Made by a program: the position numbers and the translations under genes
Shown: positions 6,589-13,147 of the stretch, one piece after another
Numbering within the stretch: position 1 is the first letter of the stretch
How the letters are laid out: each line of letters starts with the position of its first letter
Notes under the pieces: generated by a model
Told to the model about the DNA's origin: nothing
The model's database searches: none
What the model saw: only the letters and a program-made list of their open reading frames with translations
Assembly (NCBI GenBank): GCA_943370355.1
Contig: CALRQP020000041.1
Location: 1-17,725 of the forward strand
Source: JADCGM01 sp943370355
GTDB lineage: Bacteria; Pseudomonadota; Alphaproteobacteria; Sphingomonadales; Sphingomonadaceae
Length of the DNA: 17,725 nucleotides
Direction: 5' to 3'

Positions 6589-8022
6589 CTATTCGCCCTG
6601 CACCGGCTTAATTTTCGGATAGTCCTTCAATCGCGAAACCCTTGAGATGGTCCGCGTACGGAGCTGCTCCCTATCGGCACTGTCATGAAGTCGTCGGTGG
6701 CAGTTCGGGCAACCGGCCACCGCGTTGCAGGTTTTGTCAGGGCCTCCTTCGGCGAGCGGGCGGACATGATGTACCTCCAGGAACGGCGACCCGTCGGCTC
6801 GCTTGAAGGGGGCAGGCGAACTACAAACCTCACAGATGCCATCTGCCGCTTTCAGCACCCAGGCGATGACATTGGCGTCACGCGCGAAGCGTCCCGTCGT
6901 AGCGGCTTTGCGTGCAACCGTCGTTGCCCCCGGCGGTGGTGGACCGAGCGGGCCGGTGAGTTTCTGCTTCGCTGCGACGATGCGCGTCTGCAGCTCGTCT
7001 TCGTCGGCTGTCGGCGCTTCAAGCACCTCGCCACGATCCCAAGCTTCGTTGATGAGCCGAATGAGACGAAATTTCGCGGTGCCGATGTTGTGTAAAGGTT
7101 GATAGCCGCTGACGATCGGCAACCCTAGCTCGGCAACAACCGACGACACATTCTGAAGCCGCATTTCATAAGCCGAATCACTGCGCCCCTTCAGTGCAGT
7201 CTCAAGCGTGAGACGGCGCATTGCAGCCTTGTTCGCGGGCATGCCCTGCTGCTGCGACAGCCAAAGTGAGCGGTAGGCTTGAACACAGGCGCGCAGCTCA
7301 TCATCGGTCCACACCTGCCCAGAACTGGACGCAGCGGTGGTGACCTTTACGAATCTCACAGCCGCGTGTGCCGGCTCGTAAAAGGCTTCGTAACCAGCCT
7401 CCAGCCATTGCCCGCGGCGCTCTAGCTGGTGGTTCTGCACGTTCGCCCAAAATTGCGGCGTAGACGCGCTCTCGGGTAGCCCTCCGACCAGGTCGCCGAT
7501 TTCATCCAGCGTTAAGCGACATTCTAAGAGCGTTTGCTGCCGCAGGTAGCGGCCGAGCGGCGCATATTTGCGACGCACAGGGCTTTCAACATTGGCCTCG
7601 ACGTTGCTGCGCTGCCCTTCCGCCCGAAACTCACCGGTCTCTGGATCGAACGCGGTGAGTGTCATGCTGAGAGCGTCATCCGGCCATCTCGAGCGCGTAG
7701 ATCGCGGCACGGCGGCAGGGTCCTTGGGACTGAGCATCACCACACGAAATTGTCTGCTGCCAGCCCATACAGTCTTGAGGTGGGCAATCCGGCGCTTGTT
7801 TCGTGGTTCGTTCACCCAGTCGGCTCGACCTGGTCGCGCTCTCACGTCGGCGATCACGGTGGTGCCGTCGTCGTCGAGCTGGTCGTCCCACAATGTAAGG
7901 ACTGTAATCGAGCCATCTGCGCTTTGCGCGGACCAGGCGAACTTGTCGCGAGCATCCGCGCCTAAGAAATGGAAAGCTTCGAGCGCTCCCCATTTCCGCA
8001 TCCTCGGCGCCAGCATCGCCAT
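6589..8022 (-). CDS. HNH endonuclease, McrA-like C-terminal domain
   Basis: A 477-residue protein with a C-terminal HNH nuclease domain: CEVC at 397-400, EVHHVRPLAEGG at about 416-427, then CPNCHRRLH at 438-446. This CxxC...HH...CxxCHxxxH layout is the McrA-type metal-finger nuclease, which cuts DNA, in several members modified DNA. A middle region (about 225-320), with WTDDELRACVQAYRSLW, NVSSVVAELGLP and GYQPLHN, recurs in other HNH restriction-like proteins. The N-terminal 150 residues are unassigned and could be the recognition module. I chose ATG 8022 because GGAGGG lies just upstream and it follows the preceding gene by 26 bases; earlier ATGs would overlap that gene. With the gene at 8049 it forms an operon. 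Likely a type IV-like defence nuclease. Confidence 0.82.
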   Translation of the reverse strand: MAMLAPRMRKWGALEAFHFLGADARDKFAWSAQSADGSITVLTLWDDQLDDDGTTVIADVRARPGRADWVNEPRNKRRIAHLKTVWAGSRQFRVVMLSPKDPAAVPRSTRSRWPDDALSMTLTAFDPETGEFRAEGQRSNVEANVESPVRRKYAPLGRYLRQQTLLECRLTLDEIGDLVGGLPESASTPQFWANVQNHQLERRGQWLEAGYEAFYEPAHAAVRFVKVTTAASSSGQVWTDDELRACVQAYRSLWLSQQQGMPANKAAMRRLTLETALKGRSDSAYEMRLQNVSSVVAELGLPIVSGYQPLHNIGTAKFRLIRLINEAWDRGEVLEAPTADEDELQTRIVAAKQKLTGPLGPPPPGATTVARKAATTGRFARDANVIAWVLKAADGICEVCSSPAPFKRADGSPFLEVHHVRPLAEGGPDKTCNAVAGCPNCHRRLHDSADREQLRTRTISRVSRLKDYPKIKPVQGE

Positions 8023-8048
8023 TCTCTGCCCTCCAGAAAGCGGTCCGC

Positions 8049-8444
8049 CTAAGCGGCGCCCAGAGCGTAGACAGCCACCGCCAACGCGATGATGCTGGTT
8101 GCGCTCATCACCCCGAGCCAAATTCGTTGAGAGTGAAGCGCCGCCGTTGCGCCGGTTAGCTTCTCAGTAACCGCCGCATTCGCCTTCGCTAGCTCGGCGA
8201 CCAAGCCAGTGGCTTGCACCAACTCGTCGTTGAGAGTCGCCACCGCAGCCTCAACCTGCTGAACCGCGAGACGAATTGCGTCTGCATCGGCAACAACAAC
8301 CCCATCGCTCGCCAAAGCCAAAGTCTCTGCCCGAGGCGCGCTTCGCATCGATCGCAAAAGCTGGGTAGCCTTATCGAAAACGGCCGGCGCGGCCTCGATA
8401 ACGGTACCCCAAGGCACCTTCGCTAACACCGCTGCAACTGTCAT
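8049..8444 (-). CDS. Tail-anchored coiled-coil protein upstream of the HNH nuclease
   Basis: A 131-residue protein, unrecognised. Residues 1-45 hold two short helices (AAVLAKVPWGTVIEAAPAVF, KATQLLRSM). Residues 55-105 are a long Ala/Glu/Leu-rich helix with heptad pattern (AIRLAVQQVEAAVATLNDEL and onward), a probable coiled coil. Residues 107-131 form one C-terminal membrane helix (IWLGVMSATSIIALAVAVYA). The topology suggests a cytoplasmic coiled coil tethered to the inner membrane. The chosen ATG is immediately preceded on its own strand by nine G's, which form the Shine-Dalgarno region; an upstream in-frame ATG at 8636 would overlap the divergent gene heavily. It is the first gene of a two-gene unit with the HNH nuclease, 26 bases apart. 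Confidence 0.68.
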   Translation of the reverse strand: MTVAAVLAKVPWGTVIEAAPAVFDKATQLLRSMRSAPRAETLALASDGVVVADADAIRLAVQQVEAAVATLNDELVQATGLVAELAKANAAVTEKLTGATAALHSQRIWLGVMSATSIIALAVAVYALGAA

Positions 8445-8598
8445 TGCCCCCCCCCGTGCCGGCGCACTCGCCGGTGGCGTGATGATAGGCGGCTCGGCTG
8501 AGCCCGCAAGTGTGACGAGGCTTTTTGGAAAGTGTAGGCCCGCAAATGCTGATATGTGGGCGGCGGAGGGTCGTATTTCGGCGGACAGGAGCGGGCGG
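8445..8598. promoter_or_regulatory. Divergent intergenic control region with palindromes and a C9/G9 tract
   Basis: About 154 bases separate the leftward coiled-coil/HNH unit from the rightward GIY-YIG gene. A run of nine C's (8447-8455) abuts the leftward ATG. Perfect inverted repeats CCGGCG-CACT-CGCCGG (8459-8474) and GGCTC-GGCT-GAGCC (8491-8504) are candidate operators. I do not see a convincing -35/-10 pair in either direction. Confidence 0.45.
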
Positions 8599-9270
8599 GT
8601 GGATCGGCATTTCGACTTGGACGAGCGCTTCGACATCCCGCCGACCGACGTCGATGGTGACGGTGAACCACTGCCCGACGGCGACCGTGATTGCTTCTTC
8701 GACGTCTACGGACCCTATCCGGTCGTCGCCGACAAAGTCGCGGGCGACGATGAGGATGACGGCGAGCCCGCTTTAAGCATCCGTCGCGAAGCACAAACGC
8801 TCTGGGACGATGTCGAGCGCGATCACCCGCAGTTGGGAGGCGCATTGGGTGTTTACATGCTGTGCTTGCAGCAGGGAGGCACCATGCAGCCGTGGTATGT
8901 CGGCAGGGCCGATAGCCTCGGAGGCTTTCGCGCTGAAGTGTTCGGCGACGACAAGTTGGCGCTCTATGACATCAACCGCATATTTGCGGGTCGCCGCATG
9001 CTGCTACTGTTCCCATTCATGACGGGCTATCCCGGCGAGATCGGCAGCCCATGCCGCGACAAGCGTGCGGTGAGGGCTATCGACGGGCTCGAGGAGACGA
9101 TGATCCAGCTGGCGCTTCAACGTTCGCCGCGGCTGCTCAATTTGAAGGATCCGGCAATGCCGACGGTCGTCAACGTGCGCGGCGTGCTCGGCGAGAAATT
9201 CCGTGGACGGAGCAGGCTGGGTGCGGATGCCGTTCACGCGCGTGCGGCGCTCGGGCTTTCGCCGTTTTGA
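8599..9270 (+). CDS. GIY-YIG-like nuclease family protein
   Basis: A 223-residue protein with the signature of the GIY-YIG nuclease fold: GVYMLCL at 84-90 and PWYVGR at 98-103 supply the two tyrosine strands, R111 (GGFRAEVF) fits the catalytic arginine, E165/E166 (GLEETMI) the metal-binding glutamate and N192 (VVNVRG) the late asparagine. The first 60 residues are strikingly acidic (VDGDGEPLPDGDRD, GDDEDDGE). I chose GTG 8599 because AGGAG lies seven bases before it; ATGs at 8479 and 8554 are in frame but lack a comparable site and would run into the divergent promoter region. It diverges from the coiled-coil/HNH pair. Possible roles are restriction or repair; cargo position favours defence. 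Confidence 0.68.
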   Translation: MDRHFDLDERFDIPPTDVDGDGEPLPDGDRDCFFDVYGPYPVVADKVAGDDEDDGEPALSIRREAQTLWDDVERDHPQLGGALGVYMLCLQQGGTMQPWYVGRADSLGGFRAEVFGDDKLALYDINRIFAGRRMLLLFPFMTGYPGEIGSPCRDKRAVRAIDGLEETMIQLALQRSPRLLNLKDPAMPTVVNVRGVLGEKFRGRSRLGADAVHARAALGLSPF

Positions 9271-9582
9271 ACGCCACCTAGGCTGCGTTCTGCAGGTCGC
9301 GGTATTCGCGCCGACCAGTTGCTGGATGCCGGAGACATCAGCGTGCTGTCGATCGTACCGGTGCCATCGATCCGGTACACGGCCGCTTCAGCGTTGAACG
9401 TAGCAGACAACACGGCAAAAAATATTGTCGCTGCCCCCGGCCCCGCCCGGAAGCCCACCACCGCGTTTAGCGGCCTCTGCCGCCACGATCTAGCCCTCGC
9501 GGAGTAAGGGCGGGAGCTATTGACACGTCTACTCATATGAGGCAATCCTTGCCTAACAGATTTGTTACGTAAGGGGGTCCTT
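9271..9582. other. Gene-poor gap of about 312 bases
   Basis: No gene here is supported. An open frame of about 60 codons runs from a TTG at 9319 to 9507 but has no ribosome binding site and no recognisable family. The right end holds a TTGACA (9520-9525) and the inverted repeat AGGCAA-TCC-TTGCCT (about 9540-9554) just before the next gene; a clear -10 box is not visible. This repeat is a possible operator for the DNA-binding-like protein encoded next. Confidence 0.35.
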
Positions 9583-10134
9583 GTGGAATACAAGCATGTG
9601 TCGGACTATCTCACAGCACTGCTAAAGGACCCATCGCTAGCGGCGGTACCGATCCAAATGGCTGCTGACGCTTTGGATGTCTCCCACGCGGCCATCGCCG
9701 GCCGGCTACGCAAGGGGACCCTGGAGGAGCTCAGGATCGGTCGGACACGGCTTGTTCGGGCGAGCTCGATCTCGGCGCAGACATTGGCCTTCGACGCGGA
9801 TGTGGCCGCCGTCCGTAGTTTCCTGGAAGAGATAGCCTCAACTGGCGTTACAACGACGTATACGCCGGTGATGAAGGTAATTAATCGCAGCCCGACGATT
9901 CCGAATGATCGGGCCTACATCGGCAAAGTTCTTGGCGTGATATCAGAGGCAACGATGAAAGAGGGCCGGGGTTTCATGTTGTCCGCGCTCGTCTACAATA
10001 CGTCGCTTCGCCGTCCGTCTGACAGCTTTTATGGGCTCGCCGATGACATCGACGAAACCTATGAAAACTTCGAAACAGATGAGGAATACCTCCAGGAGCA
10101 GTTGAGCAAAATTTACGCTGCCTATTCTCGGTAG
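9583..10134 (+). CDS. Hypothetical protein with N-terminal HTH-like region
   Basis: A 183-residue soluble protein. Residues about 20-60 (VPIQMAADALDVSHAAIAGR, then EELRIGRTRLVRA) look like a helix-turn-helix with following strands, as in MerR/excisionase-type folds. Residues about 95-150, with TTTYTPVMKVINRSP, NDRAYIGKVLGVISEAT and GFMLSALVYN, form a second domain. The order 'conditions for a site, dR.yIG..L..IS, G.mLSALV' recurs in uncharacterised proteins of mobile regions, as I recall. The C-terminus (DDIDETYENFETDEEYLQEQ) is very acidic. I chose GTG 9583 over the in-frame TTG at 9562 because AAGGGGG sits properly before it. First gene of a probable three-gene unit; the preceding palindrome may allow autoregulation. 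Confidence 0.6.
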   Translation: MEYKHVSDYLTALLKDPSLAAVPIQMAADALDVSHAAIAGRLRKGTLEELRIGRTRLVRASSISAQTLAFDADVAAVRSFLEEIASTGVTTTYTPVMKVINRSPTIPNDRAYIGKVLGVISEATMKEGRGFMLSALVYNTSLRRPSDSFYGLADDIDETYENFETDEEYLQEQLSKIYAAYSR

Positions 10135-10179
10135 GACACTTCTCTGGCGACGATCACAATGGACAGTTAGGGAGGACGC

Positions 10180-10377
10180 ATGGGAATCGACGCACAATCC
10201 ATTGGGCTTGCAGAGCGGATGCAAGTGCCGTCCCGGTTTCGCAAAGTGCAATCTTCCGCCAAGCGAGCGGGAGTTCGGGAAGTAATTGAAAACCTTTTGG
10301 GCCTTCCGCGGGGCAGCGTCCGATTTGTGCGTTCCGACGCCACGGTTGCCGCTCTTAAAGCGCACTGGGGTAACTGA
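10180..10377 (+). CDS. Small hypothetical protein
   Basis: A 65-residue basic protein of unknown family, with helical SSAKRAGVREVIENLLGLP in the middle and a short strand-rich SVRFVRSDATVAALKAHWG tail. The ATG follows a good AGGGAGGA. It lies 45 bases after the HTH-like gene, and its TGA overlaps the next gene's ATG by one base (TGATG), so the two are probably translationally coupled. The small basic-plus-partner layout is compatible with a toxin-antitoxin or accessory pair, but no known family was recognised. Confidence 0.5.
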   Translation: MGIDAQSIGLAERMQVPSRFRKVQSSAKRAGVREVIENLLGLPRGSVRFVRSDATVAALKAHWGN

Positions 10378-10712
10378 TGGCCATCTGGACCGGCTGGCCG
10401 CCTCGAAGCAACTTTGGCTTCTATTCAAGGGGTGCTCCGTTCCTGCATCACCGTAGCACCCGTGGTCACATAGATTTGGCCGATGCACTGATGAGTAAGT
10501 GGCCGCATAATCAGCGGACCGTCGAGATGCGGCTGAGTACGGCGAGTAAGAAATGGTCCAATTGGGACGCGCCGACCTTGGCACTAATGGAAGAAAATAT
10601 CCGTTACGCTCTTACTCACGATGGCTATCGCGTCCGCGTCGAGCGCTTGTCCGGCGAGGATCAAGAATGCTCCACCGATATGCGGTGGAGACTTACGATA
10701 CGGGCGATGTAA
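10377..10712 (+). CDS. Hypothetical protein, coupled to the gene at 10180
   Basis: A 111-residue soluble protein of unknown function. It has an aromatic, glycine-rich start (WTGWPPRSNFGFYSRGAPFLHH), a middle helix region (DLADALMSKWPHNQRTVEMRLSTASKKW) and a closing strand region with HDGYRVRVERLSGEDQE and MRWRLTIRAM. No catalytic signature is evident. Its ATG overlaps the preceding TGA by one base, which fixes the start. It is the last supported gene before the tRNA attachment site, about 180 bases away. Confidence 0.5.
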   Translation: MAIWTGWPPRSNFGFYSRGAPFLHHRSTRGHIDLADALMSKWPHNQRTVEMRLSTASKKWSNWDAPTLALMEENIRYALTHDGYRVRVERLSGEDQECSTDMRWRLTIRAM

Positions 10713-10732
10713 GTAGGTCCGCAGGAGGTCGC

Positions 10733-10897
10733 ATTTTCACGGATTCCCACGCCAACGTGCGTTGCGTAGGAAACGCGCGGAATCACGCCCTCGCCGCGTT
10801 TGGGAAGCGGTTGGGTGGTCGCACAGCAGTTGGCCGAAGCGCCACCTACCCCGATGAAGTTATTCGCCTTTCTGTTGGCCTAGAGCTGCCTTCGTAA
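10733..10897 (+). pseudogene. Open-frame remnant running into the tRNA-Thr att site
   Basis: An open frame without an ATG continues from inside the previous gene to a TAA at 10895-10897, a stop supplied by the tRNA anticodon-loop bases. A perfect AGGAGG (10723-10728) precedes it, with only an ATT at 10733 at suitable distance. The ending SATYPDEVIRLSVGLE recalls the C-terminal end of Cys/Met-metabolism PLP enzymes (..IRLSVGLE..), but the match is too short to assert. It is either a truncated gene at the element's edge or chance. Confidence 0.22.
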
Positions 10898-10935
10898 TGA
10901 TGGGGTCAGGTGTTCGAGTCACCTAAGCGGCACCA
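10891..10935 (+). repeat. Attachment-site copy: 3' half of tRNA-Thr(CGU), anticodon loop to CCA
   Basis: The 45 bases read as the anticodon loop TTCGTAA, the 3' anticodon strand TGATG, variable loop, T-arm AGGTG-TTCGAGT-CACCT, acceptor strand AAGCGGC and ACCA. The 5' half is absent: the sequence left of 10891 does not continue the anticodon stem (CC instead of the CA that TGATG would need). This is the classic remnant left where a tyrosine integrase recombines in a tRNA anticodon loop and the other copy rebuilds the tRNA. The intact tRNA-Thr(CGU) is therefore expected to the left, outside the window, in the same orientation. It marks the right end of the accessory region. Confidence 0.82.
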
Positions 10936-10949
10936 CCCAGCCCGGCGCA

Positions 10950-10986
10950 CCCGGGTCCCCGGCCACGATGGCCGGAGCGGACCGGG
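10950..10986. other. GC-rich stem-loop immediately before tRNA-Thr(UGU)
   Basis: CCCGGGTCC (10950-10958) pairs with GGACCGGG (10979-10986) with a bulged G, and inside it CCGGCC/GGCCGG closes on ACGAT. No T-run follows on either side. It lies between the broken and intact tRNA genes, and could be a pre-tRNA spacer structure from an ancestral two-tRNA transcript. Confidence 0.5.
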
Positions 10987-10989
10987 CGG

Positions 10990-11064
10990 GCCGGATTAGC
11001 ACAGCGGTAGTGCAGCGGTTTTGTAAACCGAAGGTCGGGGGTTCGATTCCCTCATCCGGCACCA
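10990..11064 (+). tRNA. tRNA-Thr (anticodon UGU)
   Basis: A complete 75-base cloverleaf including encoded CCA. Acceptor GCCGGAT/ATCCGGC, D-stem GCAC/GTGC, anticodon stem GCGGT/ACCGA (pair 27-43 is a G-A mismatch), loop TTTGTAA with anticodon TGT at positions 34-36, T-stem GGGGG/CCCTC with loop TTCGATT, discriminator A. It decodes ACA threonine codons. It lies 54 bases after the broken tRNA-Thr(CGU) remnant, so before integration the two threonine tRNAs were probably tandem. The upstream sequence is now element-derived, so its promoter may differ from the ancestral one. Confidence 0.95.
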
Positions 11065-11184
11065 GTCCAAAAGACTCAAAATGTCCGGGGGACATTTTGT
11101 GCTTTTGGACTCCCGAGCAAAGCGAAGGGGTCAGCAGCGACCGCGACCGCGACCGCGCGGGGCGCAATTTGTGCTTTTGGACTC
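11065..11184. repeat. Nested inverted repeat plus direct repeat downstream of tRNA-Thr
   Basis: GTCCAAAAG (11065-11073) pairs with CTTTTGGAC (11102-11110), and AAAATGTCC (11078-11086) pairs with GGACATTTT (11090-11098), separated by small internal loops. The 17-base TTTGTGCTTTTGGACTC at 11096-11112 recurs exactly at 11168-11184, each followed by similar GAGCAAAGCGAAG / GCAGGCGAAGCAG sequence. GACCGC is repeated three times between them. It may end tRNA transcription or be a dispersed genomic repeat. Confidence 0.7.
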
Positions 11185-11221
11185 GCAGGCGAAGCAGGAG
11201 GGCCGGATTTAGCGCCCCGGT

Positions 11222-13042
11222 TCAGGCTCCTGCCTTCTTCGCCGCGATCCACGCGTCGATCTTCTCCTCGAGCACCGACATCGGCAGAGCGCCGGACATC
11301 AGCACCTGGGCGTGGAAGTCGCGCGGGTCGAACTTCGCCCCGAGCGCGGCTTCGGCCTTGGCGCGCAGGCGGGTGATGGTCAGCTGGCCGATCTTGTAGG
11401 CGGTCGCCTGGCTGGGGATCGCGATATAGCGTTCGACTTCGGCCTTGGCGTCGGTCGGGCTCATCGCTGAATTGTCGAGCATATATTTGATCGACTGGTC
11501 GCGGGTCCAACCCTTGGTGTGCAGGCCGGTATCGACGACGAGGCGCATCGCGCGCAGGATCTCGTCGTTCAGATGGCCGTACATCTGGTAGGGATCAGTG
11601 AACATGCCGAGCTCCTTGCCCAGGCTTTCGGCATAGAGCGCCCAGCCTTCGACATAGGCGGTGTTGCCGCCAAAGCGCTGGAAGTTCGGCAGCGCGGTAT
11701 TTTCCTGCGCGAGGCTGATCTGGAAATGATGGCCGGGAATGCCCTCGTGCAGGAACAGCGTCTCATAGCCCCAGGTGTAGCGGGAGGGCAGGTCGTAGGC
11801 GTTGTAGAAGAATACGCCGGGCCGCGTGCCGTCGGGCGTACCGCTGTTATATTCGCCGCCGGCGGCGGTCTTCTCGCGGTAGGGCGGCTCCGGTTTGATC
11901 TCGAGCGGCGACTTGGGGACGATCGCGAAGTCACGCGGCACGGTCGCCAGCACGCGCTTGTTGATCGCGAAGAATTCGTCGCGCATCGCCGCTGCCGTCG
12001 CCGGCTTGAAGCGCGCGTCGGAGCGCAGGAAGGCGGCGAAGTCCTGCAGGCTGCCCTTGAAGCCGACCTCGGCCTTCACCTTCTCCATCTCGCCGTGGAT
12101 GCGTGCGACTTCCGACAGGCCGAGCTTGTGGATTTCGTCGGGCTTCATCGCGGTCGTCGTCGTCTGCTCGACCATATAGGCGTAGAGCGGCGCGCCGCCC
12201 TTCATCTCCGACAGGCCGACCGTGGTGCGGGCCTTCGGGATGTACTCTTCGCGGATAAACTTGCTGACCCGGGCATGTGCGGGCAGCAACTGGTCGCGGA
12301 TGAAGGCGGCATAGGCGGCTTTGAGGCGGGTCTGGTCGGCGGGGGAGATGCCGTCGGGGAACTTGGTGACGGGTTTATAGAAAGTGCTGCCTTCGACGCC
12401 TTCTTTTACCAAGGAGTCGAATTGGTTGGCGGCATTTTCCATGACCAGCTTCGGGTTGGTGATCCCGGCGGCGAGGCCCTGCTGCATGCGGCCGACGGCG
12501 CGGTCGAGATAGACGACATAGCCGGCGAGGCGCTTCAGATTGTTGTCATAGTCGGCAACCGTCTTGAAGGGTGCCGCGCCGTCGCCCGACGAGATGTCGG
12601 GCATGAACACCTGGAAGCCGTTGAAATGGTCGATCGGCCGGACGATCGCGGGCATCAGCAATTCGGGCGCGAAGCCCTTAAGTCCCTCTTCGGTCTGGTA
12701 TTTGAACACATCGTAGGAGATGCGATCCTCTGCCGACAGCTTGCTGCGGTCGATCGCCTTTAACGCGGCCAGATCGGACTCGCCGGCCGCCTTTTCGCGC
12801 GCATAATAGCCATCGGTGATATAATCGCCGAATTCGTCCGCATAACGCGGATCTCCGCGAAAAATCGCCTGAATCGGGTTGCGTTTGAGCGAAGCTTCGT
12901 CCGACGCGGTGAACAGTGCGAACAGCTGGTCGCGCGCCGTCTGCGCCGTCGTGGCGGTGGCCGGCTCCGCAGCCGTGGCGACGGCCGGCATCAGCATGGA
13001 CAAAGCGAGCGCCGATGCGGCGGCGAGCAGACGGACGGACAT
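11222..13042 (-). CDS. DUF885 family exported protein (putative zinc peptidase-like)
   Basis: A 606-residue protein beginning with a signal peptide (MSVRLLAAASALALSMLMPA, cleavage likely near VATAAE), so probably periplasmic. The body matches DUF885: an N-terminal helical half (FALFTASDEASLKRNP, then DPRYADEFGDY) and a C-terminal half with LHEGIPGHHFQ at 431-441 and YVEGWALYAE at about 463-472. Those His and Glu residues look like a zinc-binding active site, as in gluzincin peptidases. Function is commonly inferred as peptidase or hydrolase; substrate unknown. I chose ATG 13042 because it starts the signal peptide and has GAGGGAG upstream. The next gene on this strand, an exported amidohydrolase, ends about 105 bases upstream; the two may act together on exported peptides, which is inference. 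Confidence 0.88.
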   Translation of the reverse strand: MSVRLLAAASALALSMLMPAVATAAEPATATTAQTARDQLFALFTASDEASLKRNPIQAIFRGDPRYADEFGDYITDGYYAREKAAGESDLAALKAIDRSKLSAEDRISYDVFKYQTEEGLKGFAPELLMPAIVRPIDHFNGFQVFMPDISSGDGAAPFKTVADYDNNLKRLAGYVVYLDRAVGRMQQGLAAGITNPKLVMENAANQFDSLVKEGVEGSTFYKPVTKFPDGISPADQTRLKAAYAAFIRDQLLPAHARVSKFIREEYIPKARTTVGLSEMKGGAPLYAYMVEQTTTTAMKPDEIHKLGLSEVARIHGEMEKVKAEVGFKGSLQDFAAFLRSDARFKPATAAAMRDEFFAINKRVLATVPRDFAIVPKSPLEIKPEPPYREKTAAGGEYNSGTPDGTRPGVFFYNAYDLPSRYTWGYETLFLHEGIPGHHFQISLAQENTALPNFQRFGGNTAYVEGWALYAESLGKELGMFTDPYQMYGHLNDEILRAMRLVVDTGLHTKGWTRDQSIKYMLDNSAMSPTDAKAEVERYIAIPSQATAYKIGQLTITRLRAKAEAALGAKFDPRDFHAQVLMSGALPMSVLEEKIDAWIAAKKAGA

Positions 13043-13147
13043 TGGGGAACTCCCTCGAAAGACTGTAGTAGCGGGATAGAACGGCGATGCGGCGCGAGCA
13101 AGCCGGATAACTTCACAGGCCTGCGTCGCGCCGCACAAAAAGCTGAA

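Noticed and set aside
9319..9507. Short open frame in the 9271-9582 gap
   Set aside because: TTG start, no Shine-Dalgarno, no recognisable family; not supported as a gene.
11135..11160. GACCGC triple repeat as possible CRISPR or VNTR
   Set aside because: Only three six-base units without spacers; no CRISPR repeats or cas genes are seen anywhere in the window.
11519..12763. Long open frame (over 400 codons) opposite the DUF885 gene
   Set aside because: It is an antisense shadow in high-GC sequence; its protein is Val/Gly/Arg-rich without a family, while the opposite strand encodes a full DUF885 protein.
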